Positions 7,825 through 17,312 of a stretch of 64,000 nucleotides of DNA are shown here, in pieces; position 1 is the stretch's first letter, and each line of letters starts with the position of its first letter. The stretch spans positions 92,120 to 156,119 of the forward strand of contig CACNWC010000001.1 of NCBI GenBank assembly GCA_902624075.1, written 5' to 3'. The notes under the pieces were generated by a model that was not told the origin of the DNA, ran no database searches, and saw nothing but the letters and a program-made list of their open reading frames with translations. Position numbers and translations under genes: made by a program. Origin of the DNA: an uncultured Pelagibacteraceae bacterium (lineage in GTDB: Bacteria > Pseudomonadota > Alphaproteobacteria > Pelagibacterales > Pelagibacteraceae).

Positions 7825-8615
7825 AAAAGTATGCAGTCATTGGAAACCCTATAGAGCACTCTTTATCACCAATACTTCATAATTACTGGATAGATAAGAA
7901 TAAAATTGAAGCTTCGTACGAGAAAAAACTTATTTCTAAAGACGACCTAGTAAAAGTAATTAATGATGTAAAAGAAGAAAAAATCAATGGTTTAAATGTT
8001 ACCGTGCCTTTTAAAAAAGATGTTATTCCATTTTTAGATGAATTAAGTTTAGAGGCAACAAAGACCCAGTCTGTTAACACTATTTACTCGAAAAATAATA
8101 AAATTATTGGTCATAATACAGATATTAAAGGCTTTGAATTGAATATTAAACAAATCAAGTTTGATGTTGATGGAAAAAATATTTTCATTTTAGGAGCGGG
8201 CGGGGTTGTTCCATCTATTATATTCGCTCTTAATAAAATGGGAGCATCAAGTATAATTGTGAGCAATAGAACAAAAAATAAGGCTGAAAATTTAAAAAAC
8301 TTATTTAATAATATTACAGTTGTTAATTGGGGAGAGGTTCCAAATTTTGATATGGTTATTAATGCAACAAGCTTGGGATTAAAAACTGATGATAAGATAG
8401 GAATAGATTTTTCAAATATCGAAAAAAATAAACTGTTTTACGATGTAATATACAATCCAAAAAATACTAATTTCTTAAAAATAGGCAAAAAATTGGGTCA
8501 TAATACAGAAAATGGAAAATTGATGTTTGTTTATCAAGCTTTAGAAGCTTTTGAAATTTGGCACAATATAAAGCCCCAAGTAAATAATGAAGTTTTAGAG
8601 TTTCTTGATAAATGA
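7821..8615 (+). CDS. aroE: shikimate dehydrogenase
   Basis: NADPH-dependent reduction of 3-dehydroshikimate to shikimate in aromatic amino-acid synthesis. 264 aa. Shikimate-binding Ser residues are in GNPIEHSLSPILHNYW, the catalytic Lys in NVTVPFKKDVIPFLDE, and the paired Asp in HNTDIKGFELN. The NADP-binding loop is FILGAGGVVPSIIFAL, followed by VSNRTKNKAENL. The C-terminal GKLMFVYQALEAFEIWHN is typical. It overlaps maf and coaE by 4 bases each, so translation of the run is probably coupled. Confidence 0.97.
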   Translation: MKKYAVIGNPIEHSLSPILHNYWIDKNKIEASYEKKLISKDDLVKVINDVKEEKINGLNVTVPFKKDVIPFLDELSLEATKTQSVNTIYSKNNKIIGHNTDIKGFELNIKQIKFDVDGKNIFILGAGGVVPSIIFALNKMGASSIIVSNRTKNKAENLKNLFNNITVVNWGEVPNFDMVINATSLGLKTDDKIGIDFSNIEKNKLFYDVIYNPKNTNFLKIGKKLGHNTENGKLMFVYQALEAFEIWHNIKPQVNNEVLEFLDK

Positions 8616-9184
8616 TTAGAATAGGTATTTTAGGAGATATAGGATCTGGCAAAAGCTATGTTGCAAAAAAATTTGGTTATCCAGTATTTAATGCTGATTT
8701 AGAGGTACACAAATTATATGAGAACAACAAAATAATATTTAAAAAATTAAAAAAAAATTTACCAAATTATTTTCAATCATTTCCAATTAAAAAAAAACAA
8801 GTTTCTCAAGCGATATTAGATAATGAAGATAATTTGACAAAAATTGTCAAAATCGTTCATAAAGAAATAAGAAAAAAATTAAATATTTTTTTGATTAAAA
8901 ATAAAAATAAAAAAATTGTAGTTTTAGATATTCCTTTATTATTAGAAAATAATATTAATAAGAAGAAAGATATTTTAATATTTATAGAAGCAAAAAAATT
9001 CAATATTCTGAAAAGATTAAAAAATAGAAAAAATTTTAATAAAAAATTATTAGATAAATTTAAAAAAATTCAACTATCACTAGATTATAAAAGAAAAAAA
9101 TCAGATTTTATTATCAAAAATAATTTTACAAAAAAATCAGTAAAAGAAGATATAAACAAGATATTAAATAAATTATGTAAATGA
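8612..9184 (+). CDS. coaE: dephospho-CoA kinase
   Basis: Phosphorylates dephospho-CoA, the last step of coenzyme A synthesis. 190 aa. P-loop GILGDIGSGKSYVAKKFG at residues 5-22 and FNADLEVHKLYENN just after it match CoaE. The central IVVLDIPLLLENNINKKKD corresponds to the CoaE lid and CoA region. The rest is strongly diverged and Lys/Asn-rich, following base composition. The family's usual xxRxxxQ segment is weak (LLDKFKKIQLSLDYKRKKSDF). Position between aroE and dnaQ is the normal alphaproteobacterial order and supports the call. 4-base overlaps on both sides. Confidence 0.9.
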   Translation: MIRIGILGDIGSGKSYVAKKFGYPVFNADLEVHKLYENNKIIFKKLKKNLPNYFQSFPIKKKQVSQAILDNEDNLTKIVKIVHKEIRKKLNIFLIKNKNKKIVVLDIPLLLENNINKKKDILIFIEAKKFNILKRLKNRKNFNKKLLDKFKKIQLSLDYKRKKSDFIIKNNFTKKSVKEDINKILNKLCK

Positions 9185-9846
9185 AGGAAATCGTACTAGA
9201 TACTGAAACAACTGGTATATCGGTGAAAGAAGGCCATAGAATAGTTGAGATAGGGTGTATTGAGCTTAATGATTTAATACCAACTAAAAAAAAATTTCAT
9301 TGCTTTTTAAATCCTGAAAGAAAAGTTTCTGAAAAAGCATTAGAAGTTCATGGTTATACTGATGAATTTTTATCAAAAAAAAAAAAATTCTATGAAATTG
9401 TAGAAGAATTTTTAGATTTTATTAGAGGTAAAAGATTAATAATTCACAACGCAGAGTTTGATCTTTCACACATTAATAATGAATTAAAAATATTAGGTAA
9501 AAATATTATTGAAAATGAAGTTGTTGATACTTTAATTTTAGCAAGAAATAAATTTCCAGGTTCATCAATAAGTTTAGATGCGCTCTGCAAAAAATATAGG
9601 ATTGATAACTCTAAAAGAACTCAACATACTGCTTTAATTGATTGCGATCTATTAGCTAAAGTTTATATAAATTTAATTGATCAAAAAGAACCTAAATTAG
9701 ATTTTCAGTCAAAAGAAATAGAAAGTAATTTCAAAGAAAATAGAAATATTTTATATTTTAAAAAAATTGTAAAAATAACAGAACAAGAAAGGCAAGAACA
9801 CGCAAATTTTTTAAAAAAGAATTTAAAAAAAAATTTTTTTAATTAA
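9181..9846 (+). CDS. dnaQ: DNA polymerase III epsilon subunit (3'-5' proofreading exonuclease)
   Basis: Proofreading exonuclease of the replicative polymerase. 221 aa. Exo I motif EIVLDTETTGISVKEGHRIVE (catalytic Asp and Glu) at the N-terminus, Exo II IIHNAEFDLSHINNEL, and Exo III TQHTALIDCDLLAKVY with the catalytic His and Asp (DEDDh type). The C-terminal tail, which would bind the polymerase alpha subunit, is Lys-rich and short. Last gene of the ppsR-maf-aroE-coaE-dnaQ overlapping operon. Its 3' end overlaps convergent secB by 8 bases, with no visible terminator. Confidence 0.96.
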   Translation: MKEIVLDTETTGISVKEGHRIVEIGCIELNDLIPTKKKFHCFLNPERKVSEKALEVHGYTDEFLSKKKKFYEIVEEFLDFIRGKRLIIHNAEFDLSHINNELKILGKNIIENEVVDTLILARNKFPGSSISLDALCKKYRIDNSKRTQHTALIDCDLLAKVYINLIDQKEPKLDFQSKEIESNFKENRNILYFKKIVKITEQERQEHANFLKKNLKKNFFN

Positions 9847-10267
9847 ATTTTCTATTATAAAGTTCTTCGAAATCAATTTTCTTTTCAAATTTGATTCCCG
9901 GATAACCTGAATTGTTAAGTAAATCTAAAAAGGCTTTTTCTAAATCTGGATAAATTTCTTTTTGAGCCTCACAAAGAATGATTTTTTCTAAATCTTTTTT
10001 ATCTTTTATACTTTCATCAACTTTTATAATTGTTGCAAAAATTATTTCAAAAAATGCTTTTTTTTTACTATTATTTTTGTCTTCAAACTTAAGAACTGTA
10101 TTAATCTCAACAATCTTATCTTTCAATGCTTTAGATGTTATTTCAATATTTAAATGATATTTTGAAATATTATCCTTTACAAATAAGTAAGTTTCAATGT
10201 CAGGAGTTTCGCTAGATAAATCTTTTACAAATTTACTTAAAATTTTATAATTTTTTGTCATTGTCAT
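9839..10267 (-). CDS. secB: protein-export chaperone SecB
   Basis: Tetrameric cytosolic chaperone that keeps precursor proteins unfolded and passes them to SecA. 142 aa, normal length. It starts MTMTKNYKILSKFVKDLSSETPD, matching the FVKDLSFE-type opening of SecB, and continues with LNIEITSKAL, FFEIIFATII, and a C-terminal block DLLNNSGYPGIKFEKKIDFEELY in place of the usual N-x-GFPP-x-LxPI-F segment. The start overlaps fxsA by 23 bases; an ATG two codons on is an alternative start. secB between dnaQ and fxsA is the standard alphaproteobacterial order. Confidence 0.92.
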   Translation of the reverse strand: MTMTKNYKILSKFVKDLSSETPDIETYLFVKDNISKYHLNIEITSKALKDKIVEINTVLKFEDKNNSKKKAFFEIIFATIIKVDESIKDKKDLEKIILCEAQKEIYPDLEKAFLDLLNNSGYPGIKFEKKIDFEELYNRKFN

Positions 10268-10667
10268 TTTCTATATCTTCAAACTCGCCATCTATAAAGT
10301 TTTCATTGTTTCTTTTTGGTTTAACATTTTTAGAAAATTTTTTTAGAAGAATTTTTCTTGTTATCGGAAATATAAGTAGAAATCCGATTGTATCTGTAAC
10401 AAATCCTGGCATCATTAACATTAAAGCAGCAAAGGCTATTGCTGCTCCAGATATAATCTCATAAGCAGGTAGCTCATTTTTGATAATTTGAGAAATACCT
10501 GATTTAATTGTATTTAAACCCTCATATCTTGCATAGAATACACCGACAATGGCAGTAATGAATATTAATGAAATTGTATAAAAAGCCCCAATCTGTGAGC
10601 CAATTTTTATAAAAAGGTAAATTTCAATTATTGGTATTAAAATTATGGAAAATATAACTGAGTTCAT
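10245..10667 (-). CDS. fxsA: FxsA family membrane protein
   Basis: Small inner-membrane protein of the FxsA family (suppressor of F exclusion of phage T7 in E. coli; true role unclear). 140 aa. About three hydrophobic segments: VIFSIILIPIIEIYLFIKIG, TISLIFITAIVGVFYAR, and AAIAFAALMLMMPGFVTDTIGFLLIF, the last containing the family's MMPGFVTDTIG signature. The C-terminus is charged (NENFIDGEFEDIENDNDKKL). It overlaps secB by 23 bases and is divergent from tim44 across a gap of only 57 bases to the preferred tim44 ATG. Confidence 0.92.
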   Translation of the reverse strand: MNSVIFSIILIPIIEIYLFIKIGSQIGAFYTISLIFITAIVGVFYARYEGLNTIKSGISQIIKNELPAYEIISGAAIAFAALMLMMPGFVTDTIGFLLIFPITRKILLKKFSKNVKPKRNNENFIDGEFEDIENDNDKKL

Positions 10668-10724
10668 TTGTCTTTAATGTAATTGTTAGTTGAAATTATT
10701 CAACATAGTAATTACTATAAATAT

Positions 10725-11321
10725 ATGAATTACAGTTTTGAGTATATTGACATTATTTTACTTGCAATGATTGCAGGATTTATTTTTTTAAGATTAAGAG
10801 GCATCCTTGGCAAAAGAACAGGTTTTGAGGGTAAAATTAACCCACAGTTCGAAAATGTTTTAAAAAATATTCATCCAGAAAAAGATATTAAAATCAAAGA
10901 CAATTTTGACGAAGAAGATCAAAAAGAATTTTTGAAAGGTGCAAGGATTGCTTATGAAACAATTATTACTGATTTTAGTGACAAGGATAACAAGTTAATA
11001 AAAAGTAAACCACTTTTAAGTAAAAAAATACATGACCAGTTTAATGAGGCTCTCATAGAAAGAGGAAACAAAGGTCATTATGCTGAAATAACATTTATTG
11101 GGCTAAATTCAGCAGAGATAAAAGATCATAAAAAAACTAATAATATATTAAAAGTCACTGTCGATTTTGTAGCCGAGGTAATAACTTGTATTAAAGATAA
11201 AGAAAAAAAAATTATATCTGGTGACCCAGAAAAAATAAAAAAAATATATGATACCTGGACATTCTCGAGAGATATGAGATCGAATAATCCTAATTGGTAT
11301 TTAGTAGATATATTAACTTAA
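10725..11321 (+). CDS. Tim44/TimA-like adaptor domain protein
   Basis: Alphaproteobacterial homologue of the mitochondrial Tim44 C-terminal domain, probably anchored in the inner membrane. The ORF track starts at a TTG (10683); I prefer the ATG at 10725 (MNYSFEYIDIILLAMIAGFIFLRLRGILGKRTG). This places a single membrane helix at the very N-terminus, as in the family. After a linker, residues ~75-198 form the Tim44-like domain (FLKGARIAYETIITDF to DTWTFSRDMRSNNPNWYLVDI; the W-F-R-D-M end is diagnostic). It abuts smr directly. In many alphaproteobacteria an mltA gene lies between these two; here it is absent. Confidence 0.88.
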   Translation: MNYSFEYIDIILLAMIAGFIFLRLRGILGKRTGFEGKINPQFENVLKNIHPEKDIKIKDNFDEEDQKEFLKGARIAYETIITDFSDKDNKLIKSKPLLSKKIHDQFNEALIERGNKGHYAEITFIGLNSAEIKDHKKTNNILKVTVDFVAEVITCIKDKEKKIISGDPEKIKKIYDTWTFSRDMRSNNPNWYLVDILT

Positions 11322-11741
11322 TTGATAAGTAAAATTTCAAAAAAAGATAAAAAAGATTGGGAAAATTTTTTATCAAAAAATGAAAATCTTCCTGATAAAG
11401 ATTCTAAATTAAAAAATAGAAAAACTAAAAAAGAATTAGTTTTTGATTTACATGGTTATTCATTGGATGAAGCTAATGAAAAAGTGAAAAATTTAATCCA
11501 AGACGCATACAATAATAATTTTAATAAATTAATAATTGTAACTGGAAAAGGATTACACTCTCAAAATGAAAAAGATCCTTATGTTTCTAAAGATCTTGGT
11601 ATATTGAAAAATTCAGTCCCTGAATTTATTAGAAATAATAATGAATTAATGAATATGATAAGCGATATTCAATCAGCGAATATAGATGATGGTGGTAGTG
11701 GAGCTTTTTATATTTTTTTAAAAAAAAAAGATAAATTATAA
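11322..11741 (+). CDS. Smr domain protein
   Basis: Small MutS-related (Smr) domain protein; such domains act as nucleases on DNA or on RNA of stalled ribosomes, but the role of the short stand-alone alphaproteobacterial form is not settled. 139 aa from a TTG start directly after the tim44 stop. The Lys-rich N-terminus leads into the Smr core at residues ~43-138: FDLHGYSLDEANEKVKNLI (DxHG), KLIIVTGKGLHSQ (TGKG) and a C-terminal DDGGSGAFYIFLKKK. Convergent with hslU across 3 bases. Confidence 0.88.
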   Translation: MISKISKKDKKDWENFLSKNENLPDKDSKLKNRKTKKELVFDLHGYSLDEANEKVKNLIQDAYNNNFNKLIIVTGKGLHSQNEKDPYVSKDLGILKNSVPEFIRNNNELMNMISDIQSANIDDGGSGAFYIFLKKKDKL

Positions 11742-11744
11742 TAA

Positions 11745-13118
11745 TTATAAAATAAACTTTGATAGATCTGTATCTTTTACTAAATTATCAAGGTTTTTAG
11801 TTATATATTCTTTATCTATTATTATTTTATCTCCCGATCTATCTGTAGCTGTAAAACTTATATCATCTAATATTTTTTCTATAATTGTGTGTAGTCTTCT
11901 TGCCCCAATATTTTCAACAGTAGCATTAACTTCTGAGGCAATTTTAGCTATAGCATCAATTCCATCTTCAGAAAATTCTAGATCCACATTTTCAGTTTTA
12001 AGTAAAGCTACATATTGTTTAATTAAACTATAATCAGGTTCTTTTAATATTCTTTTAAAATCATCACTTGTTAATGCTTCTAATTCTACTCTTATTGGTA
12101 ATCTACCCTGTAATTCAGGTAATAAGTCAGACGGTTTAGCTAGCTGAAAAGCACCAGATGCTATAAATAAAATGTGATCAGTTTTTATCGGGCCATATTT
12201 AGTATTAACTGTTGTTCCTTCAATTAATGGTAAAAGATCTCTTTGAACACCTTCTCTAGACACGTCTCCACCAACTCTATCAGTTCTGCCAGAAATTTTA
12301 TCTATTTCATCTAAAAAAACTATTCCATTATTTTCAGTAGAAATTTTGGCGGCCTTAATAATTTTATCTTGCTCTATTAACTTATCAGACTCATCATTAA
12401 TTAAAATTTCATGAGAATCTTTTACAGTCATTTTTTTCTTTTTTTCTTTAGACCCCATAGATTTACCCAACATTTCTCCAATGTTAATCATCCCAACATT
12501 AGCACCTGGCATTCCTGGAATCTCAAATGAGGTAGAATTACCTCCACTACTATCACTTACAGCAATTTCTATTTCGTTATTATCAAGGTCGCCATTTCTT
12601 AATCTTTTTCTAAAACTTTCTCTAGTAGCTAAACTTGCTTTTTTTCCAACCAATGCATCTAAAACTTTCTCCTCCGCTAACTTTTGAGCTTTTGCGTGAA
12701 CTTCTTTTCTTTTTTTTATTTTTTCCATTGAAATTGCTATCTCAATTAAATCTCTTATTATTTGTTCAACATCTCTTCCTACATAACCAACTTCTGTAAA
12801 TCTTGTAGCTTCAACTTTAACAAATGGTGCTTCTGCTAATTTTGATAATCTTCTGGAAATTTCTGTTTTACCAACACCAGTCGGTCCAATCATTAAGATA
12901 TTTTTTGGTAAAACTTCATTTCTCATTTCACCTTCTAATGCTTGTCTTCTCCATCTGTTTCTTAGAGCAACAGCAACAGCTCTTTTTGCTTTGTTTTGTC
13001 CAACTACAAATCTATCTAATTCTGAAACAATTTCTCTTGGGGACAGTGAACTTCCTAAGCCAGCTTCTTTTTTTGAATTTTTATCTTTTGGATGTAAGGG
13101 TGTAACGTTTGATTCCAT
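11745..13118 (-). CDS. hslU: HslU ATPase (ClpY) of the HslUV protease
   Basis: AAA+ unfoldase ring that feeds substrates to HslV. 457 aa. [28 protein letters not shown] at the N-terminus, Walker [17 protein letters not shown] near residue 77, the substrate-gripping pore loop [14 protein letters not shown], Walker [12 protein letters not shown], sensor [13 protein letters not shown], and the C-terminal LSKFIL tail that docks into HslV. The I-domain (roughly 110-240) is shorter and more diverged than the ATPase core. It overlaps the hslV stop by one base. HslUV directly divergent from hisB is the normal alphaproteobacterial arrangement. Confidence 0.98.
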   Translation of the reverse strand: MESNVTPLHPKDKNSKKEAGLGSSLSPREIVSELDRFVVGQNKAKRAVAVALRNRWRRQALEGEMRNEVLPKNILMIGPTGVGKTEISRRLSKLAEAPFVKVEATRFTEVGYVGRDVEQIIRDLIEIAISMEKIKKRKEVHAKAQKLAEEKVLDALVGKKASLATRESFRKRLRNGDLDNNEIEIAVSDSSGGNSTSFEIPGMPGANVGMINIGEMLGKSMGSKEKKKKMTVKDSHEILINDESDKLIEQDKIIKAAKISTENNGIVFLDEIDKISGRTDRVGGDVSREGVQRDLLPLIEGTTVNTKYGPIKTDHILFIASGAFQLAKPSDLLPELQGRLPIRVELEALTSDDFKRILKEPDYSLIKQYVALLKTENVDLEFSEDGIDAIAKIASEVNATVENIGARRLHTIIEKILDDISFTATDRSGDKIIIDKEYITKNLDNLVKDTDLSKFIL

Positions 13119-13633
13119 TATATTTTTTCTACTTTAACATTATTGTTAGTGAATACGCATATTTCTGCTGCAACTTCTATTGCTTTTTTTGCAACTTCCT
13201 CAGCGCCCATTCCTGTCCCAATTAAAACTTTTCCAGCTGCAAGAGCGTAGTTACCTCCTGAACCAATACCAATGATATCACCTTCTGGTTCAAGAACATC
13301 ACCTGTACCTGAAATAATATAACTATTTTCTTTATCACCTATAGCCATCAAAGCTTCTAGTCTTCTTAAATATTTATCTGTACGCCAATCTTTAGCTAAC
13401 TCTACAGCAGCCCTTGATAAATTACCTGCGTGCTTTTCCAATTTTGCTTCTAACCTTTCAAATAAAGTTAATGCATCAGCTGTTGATCCTGCAAATCCTG
13501 CAACAACACCTCTCTTTTCAATTTTTCTGACTTTTGAAGCTGTACTTTTAACAACGGTATTACCCATGCTCACTTGACCATCACCAGCCACAACTACCTC
13601 TTTATTTTTTCTTACTAATACTATTGTTGTCAT
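13118..13633 (-). CDS. hslV: HslV peptidase (ClpQ) of the HslUV protease
   Basis: Proteasome-like threonine protease subunit. 171 aa. Starts [20 protein letters not shown], so removal of Met leaves the catalytic Thr at the new N-terminus. Further motifs are [55 protein letters not shown] and the Gly-rich [15 protein letters not shown]. Full length. First gene of the hslV-hslU pair; promoter expected in the 92-base gap shared with hisB. Confidence 0.98.
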   Translation of the reverse strand: MTTIVLVRKNKEVVVAGDGQVSMGNTVVKSTASKVRKIEKRGVVAGFAGSTADALTLFERLEAKLEKHAGNLSRAAVELAKDWRTDKYLRRLEALMAIGDKENSYIISGTGDVLEPEGDIIGIGSGGNYALAAGKVLIGTGMGAEEVAKKAIEVAAEICVFTNNNVKVEKI

Positions 13634-13725
13634 ACATGTTAAATGGATACTAATTTTAATAGTTCAAGACTAGGTTTAGTAATATTGCCATAATTGAATA
13701 ATATATGTATACCTGTTTTTAAATT

Positions 13726-14316
13726 ATGGCTCGTAAAGGTAAAATTAGTAGAAAAACTAAAGAGACAAGCATAAGTGTTGATCTAAATATTGACGGCAAA
13801 GGTAAATATAAAATTGACACTGGCATAGGCTTCCTTAATCATATGCTTGAACAATTATCAAAGCATTCATTGATTGATATGAACATCAAAGCAAAAGGAG
13901 ATACTCATATTGATCTTCATCATACGACTGAAGATACTGGAATTGCAATTGGAGAGGCATTAAAAAAAGCTTTGAACAAATCTATTGGCATAAGAAGATA
14001 TGCACATGCAATGATACCTATGGATGAAACCTTATCACGGGTTGCTATCGATATATCCAACAGGCCTTATTTAATTTGGAAGGTAAAACTTAAAGTAGAA
14101 AAACTAGGTGAAATGGATACAGAATTATTTAAAGAGTGGTTTCAGGCTTTTTCACAGGCAGCCGGAATTACTTTGCATGTTGAAAATATTTATGGTGATA
14201 ATAGTCACCATATTATCGAGTCTTGCTTTAAGGGATTAGCAAGATCTTTAAGAACAGCATTAGAAATGGACCCGAGGAATAAAAAATCAATTCCTTCTAC
14301 CAAAGGTTCTTTATAA
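13726..14316 (+). CDS. hisB: imidazoleglycerol-phosphate dehydratase
   Basis: Dehydrates imidazole glycerol phosphate in histidine synthesis. 196 aa, the monofunctional form without a phosphatase domain. Metal-binding repeats are visible: [35 protein letters not shown] and, in the second half, [27 protein letters not shown]. First gene of the hisB-hisH-hisA-hisF-hisE run, separated from hisH by 5 bases. Remaining his genes (G, D, C, I) are not in the window. Confidence 0.98.
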   Translation: MARKGKISRKTKETSISVDLNIDGKGKYKIDTGIGFLNHMLEQLSKHSLIDMNIKAKGDTHIDLHHTTEDTGIAIGEALKKALNKSIGIRRYAHAMIPMDETLSRVAIDISNRPYLIWKVKLKVEKLGEMDTELFKEWFQAFSQAAGITLHVENIYGDNSHHIIESCFKGLARSLRTALEMDPRNKKSIPSTKGSL

Positions 14317-14321
14317 GTTTA

Positions 14322-14951
14322 ATGAAAGTTACAATTGTTGACTATAATTCGGGTAATATAAGCTCGGTAATAAACTCTTTTAGAGAAGTTGCTAATGACA
14401 AAGTAAGTATTATGGTGACTTCTGATCTAAATAAAATTAAATCAAGTGATAAAATAGTTTTACCAGGGCAGGGTTCATTTAAGAATTGTATGGATGCCTT
14501 AAACAAGATCAAAGGCCTCCCAGATACTCTTAACGAATTTGCAATAACTAATAAAAAACCTCTTCTTGGAATTTGTGTTGGTTTACAAATGTTTGCTGAT
14601 ATAGGTTATGAAGAAACTGAAACCAAAGGATTAGGCTGGATTTCAGGAAAAGTTTCGAAAATAAATAATCAAAATGGAAAGTATAAACTTCCTCATATTG
14701 GTTGGAATGAAATTAATATTGTCAAAGAGAGCAAAATTTTACAAAATATAAAAAATAATTCTCATATGTATTTTGTACATAGCTATGAATTTATACCAAA
14801 TGATAAAAACGTAATTTCAGCTACAACAGATTACTCATCAGATATTGTTTGTTCTATTGAAAAAGAAAATATTTTTGGAACTCAATTTCACCCAGAAAAG
14901 AGTGATAAAATTGGTTTAAATCTAATTAAAAATTTTTTAAATTTAAAATAG
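14322..14951 (+). CDS. hisH: imidazole glycerol phosphate synthase, glutaminase subunit
   Basis: Releases ammonia from glutamine and passes it to HisF. 209 aa class-I glutamine amidotransferase. VDYNSGNISSVINSF at the N-terminus, the nucleophile elbow LLGICVGLQMFADIG (Cys near residue 84), LPHIGWNEINI, HMYFVHSYEF, and the catalytic His/Glu in FGTQFHPEKSDKIG. It overlaps the GTG start of hisA by one base. HisH and HisF are encoded two genes apart, in the usual order. Confidence 0.97.
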   Translation: MKVTIVDYNSGNISSVINSFREVANDKVSIMVTSDLNKIKSSDKIVLPGQGSFKNCMDALNKIKGLPDTLNEFAITNKKPLLGICVGLQMFADIGYEETETKGLGWISGKVSKINNQNGKYKLPHIGWNEINIVKESKILQNIKNNSHMYFVHSYEFIPNDKNVISATTDYSSDIVCSIEKENIFGTQFHPEKSDKIGLNLIKNFLNLK

Positions 14952-15673
14952 TGAAAATATTTCCAGCCATAGATATTAAGGATAAAAAGTGTGTAAGATT
15001 AGTTAAAGGAGATTTTGACAATAAAAGGGAATATGAAATGTCTCCAATTGAACAAGCAGGAAAATACAATAATCTTGGTTTTAAAAATTTACATATTGTT
15101 GATTTAGATGGAGCTTTAACTGGTGAAACAGTTAATCAAGATATTATTAAAGACATAGTTGTTAAATTTAATCTTAAAGTTGAGATAGGTGGTGGTGTCA
15201 GAAATTTTGATAGTGTTCAAAAATATATCGATGTCGGTGTTGAGAAAGTAATTTTAGGAAGCGCTGCTATAAAAGACAAAAAATTCTTAAAAGAAGCATG
15301 TAAAAAATTTCCTAATAAAATTGCTTTAGGTTTAGATGCTAAAGATGGATATTTGTCAGTTTCAGGTTGGAAAGAAAGTTCTAATCAATTAACTTTAGAT
15401 TATTTGAAAGAAGTCAACGACTATGGTGTTAGTAGATTAATCTATACTGATATAAACAGGGATGGTACGAAACAAAGCCCAAATTTTGTTGAAACATCAA
15501 AAGTTGCTGAATTATCAAATTGTCCAGTGATTATTTCTGGTGGAGTATCATCAATAGATGATATTAAAAAAGCAAAGAATTTAAAAAATATTGAAGGTAT
15601 AATAGTTGGTAAAGCTATTTATGATGGTGATATTGAATTAGAGGAACTACTAAAAGAAGATGCTCAAAAATAG
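14951..15673 (+). CDS. hisA: ProFAR isomerase
   Basis: Isomerises ProFAR to PRFAR in histidine synthesis. 240-aa (beta/alpha)8 barrel, GTG start at the last base of the hisH stop codon. Catalytic acids: first Asp in [19 protein letters not shown]; second in [10 protein letters not shown]. Phosphate-binding loops: [10 protein letters not shown] and [13 protein letters not shown]. It overlaps hisF by 14 bases. The half-barrel similarity to HisF next door (ancient duplication) is visible by eye. Confidence 0.97.
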   Translation: MKIFPAIDIKDKKCVRLVKGDFDNKREYEMSPIEQAGKYNNLGFKNLHIVDLDGALTGETVNQDIIKDIVVKFNLKVEIGGGVRNFDSVQKYIDVGVEKVILGSAAIKDKKFLKEACKKFPNKIALGLDAKDGYLSVSGWKESSNQLTLDYLKEVNDYGVSRLIYTDINRDGTKQSPNFVETSKVAELSNCPVIISGGVSSIDDIKKAKNLKNIEGIIVGKAIYDGDIELEELLKEDAQK

Positions 15674-16415
15674 AATTATTCCTTGTTTAGATGTTAAGAA
15701 TGGCCGAGTTGTCAAAGGTATAAATTTTGTTGATTTAAAAGATGCAGGAGATCCCGTTGAACAAGCTAAAATTTATAGTGATGGTGGAGCAGATGAAATT
15801 TGTTTTTTAGATATTACTGCTTCAAATGAAAATAGAGATATTATTTATGATGTTGTAGAGAAAACTTCAAAAAAATGTTTTGTTCCTTTAACTGTAGGAG
15901 GTGGAATTAGGAGTGTAGAGGATATTAATAAATTACTTAATTGTGGTGCCGACAAAGTCTCAATAAATACTGCAGCAGTTGAAAATTCAAAAGTTGTTAT
16001 AGAAAGTTCAAAAAAGTTTGGGGCTCAATGTATCGTAGTTGCAATCGATGCAAAAAAAAATGGAGACAAATGGGAAGTATTCACTCACGGAGGAAGAAAT
16101 AATAGCGGTATTGATGCATTGGAGTATGCAAAAAAAATGGAAAAAAATGGTGCAGGAGAGTTGTTAGTCACTTCAATGGATCGTGATGGAACTCAAGTTG
16201 GTTATGATATTGATCTAATGTCAAAAATTTCATCTAAAGTAAATATCCCTGTTATTGCATCTGGTGGTGTAGGTAATTTAGACCATTTAGTTGATGGAAT
16301 TAAATTGGGAAAAGCTAGTGCAGTTTTAGCAGCTTCTATATTTCATTACGGAAAACACTCTGTAAAAGAAGCCAAGGATTATTTGGACTCAAAAGGAATA
16401 CCTGTTAGAATTTAG
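15660..16415 (+). CDS. hisF: imidazole glycerol phosphate synthase, cyclase subunit
   Basis: Uses PRFAR plus ammonia from HisH to form imidazole glycerol phosphate and AICAR. AICAR re-enters purine synthesis via PurH, also in this window. 251 aa. Signatures: [19 protein letters not shown] (catalytic Asp), [47 protein letters not shown] (second catalytic Asp) and [13 protein letters not shown]. The hisE ATG starts one base after the stop. Confidence 0.98.
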   Translation: MLKNRIIPCLDVKNGRVVKGINFVDLKDAGDPVEQAKIYSDGGADEICFLDITASNENRDIIYDVVEKTSKKCFVPLTVGGGIRSVEDINKLLNCGADKVSINTAAVENSKVVIESSKKFGAQCIVVAIDAKKNGDKWEVFTHGGRNNSGIDALEYAKKMEKNGAGELLVTSMDRDGTQVGYDIDLMSKISSKVNIPVIASGGVGNLDHLVDGIKLGKASAVLAASIFHYGKHSVKEAKDYLDSKGIPVRI

Positions 16416-16416
16416 T

Positions 16417-16689
16417 ATGTTCGATAGTCTAAATAATTTAATTCAAATTATTAGAGAAAGAAAAGAAAAACCTATTGAGGGTTCATATACAAACAAGTTA
16501 CTTAGGGATAATTCTTTAAGTAAAGCGAAAGTACTAGAGGAAATTAATGAACTTATTGAGGCTGTAGAAAAAGATACCAATAAGATACATGAATGTGCGG
16601 ACGTCCTTTATCATTTAATCGTTTACCTAGAAGCAAACGATATTAAAATTGAAGATGTAATGGATGAACTTAAAAAGAGGAGAAAATAG
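16417..16689 (+). CDS. hisE: phosphoribosyl-ATP pyrophosphatase
   Basis: Hydrolyses PR-ATP to PR-AMP, the second step of histidine synthesis. 90 aa, all-helical MazG-like fold. Motifs: SYTNKLLRDNSLSKAKVLEEINELIEA (metal-binding Glu residues) and IHECADVLYHLIVYLEAND, with the E-x-A-D-V-L-Y-H signature. Stand-alone HisE, not fused to HisI. Ends the compact his run; a DUF2061 gene follows after 12 bases. Confidence 0.95.
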   Translation: MFDSLNNLIQIIRERKEKPIEGSYTNKLLRDNSLSKAKVLEEINELIEAVEKDTNKIHECADVLYHLIVYLEANDIKIEDVMDELKKRRK

Positions 16690-16701
16690 AAAGGATGACG
16701 T

Positions 16702-16917
16702 ATGAAACATGTTACCAAAAAGAGACATATTGCTAAGACCTTAACTTGGCGAATTTTAGCAACAACTGATACTTTTTTAATTGCTTGGTTTATAACTGGC
16801 GAATGGAATTGGGCTGGTGCTATAGCTGGCATGGAGGTTATTACTAAAATGTTTTTATATTATTTTCATGAAAGAGCTTGGTATAAATATATAAAGTTTG
16901 GACTAGAAGAAAAATAG
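16702..16917 (+). CDS. DUF2061 small membrane protein
   Basis: 71 aa of unknown function. KRHIAKTLTWRILATTDTFLIAWFITG and WAGAIAGMEVITKMFLYYFHERAWY match DUF2061: two membrane helices with conserved W-R at the first helix and a Y-x-H-E-R-x-W end. It has an unusually clear ribosome-binding site for this window (AAGGA about 7 bases before ATG), 12 bases after hisE. In many alphaproteobacteria coaA occupies this position. Confidence 0.85.
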   Translation: MKHVTKKRHIAKTLTWRILATTDTFLIAWFITGEWNWAGAIAGMEVITKMFLYYFHERAWYKYIKFGLEEK

Positions 16918-16946
16918 TGTTATTTTTTATTTAATTAAAATCTTTC

Positions 16947-17312
16947 ATGAATTACGATAATAATAATATCTTCGCAAAAATTCTAAGAGGTGAAATACCT
17001 TGTAAAAAAATTTATGAAGATAATTATGTGTTATCATTTCATGACATAAATCCACAAAAAAAAATACATGCTTTAGTAATTCCAAAAGGTAAATACATTG
17101 ATCTTGATGATTTTAGTGAGAAAGCTTCGTCAGATGAAATGGTAGGACTTTTGAAAGGGATTAATATCGTTGCAAAAAAATTGGGCATCTCAGTTGATAA
17201 TGGTAAAGGTTATAGAACATTAACAAACATTAGTGAGCATGGAGGCCAAGAAGTTCCTCATTTGCACTTTCATTTGTTTGGAGGTGAAAGAGTTGGTAAA
17301 ATGGTTGAGTGA
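16947..17312 (+). CDS. HIT-family nucleotide hydrolase (HinT-like)
   Basis: Purine nucleoside phosphoramidase family, 121 aa. IFAKILRGEIPCKKIYEDNYVLSFHDINPQKKIHALVIPK is the typical HinT N-terminal half. The histidine triad is VPHLHFHLFGGER near residue 105. GYRTLTNISEHGGQEV precedes it, as in HinT. It overlaps a GNAT gene by 4 bases (GTGA), so the two are coupled. Substrate in this organism unknown. Confidence 0.93.
   Translation: MNYDNNNIFAKILRGEIPCKKIYEDNYVLSFHDINPQKKIHALVIPKGKYIDLDDFSEKASSDEMVGLLKGINIVAKKLGISVDNGKGYRTLTNISEHGGQEVPHLHFHLFGGERVGKMVE

Noticed and set aside
12824-13105. 93-aa hydrophobic plus-strand ORF
   Set aside because: Antisense shadow of hslU; hydrophobicity comes from complementing charged codons.
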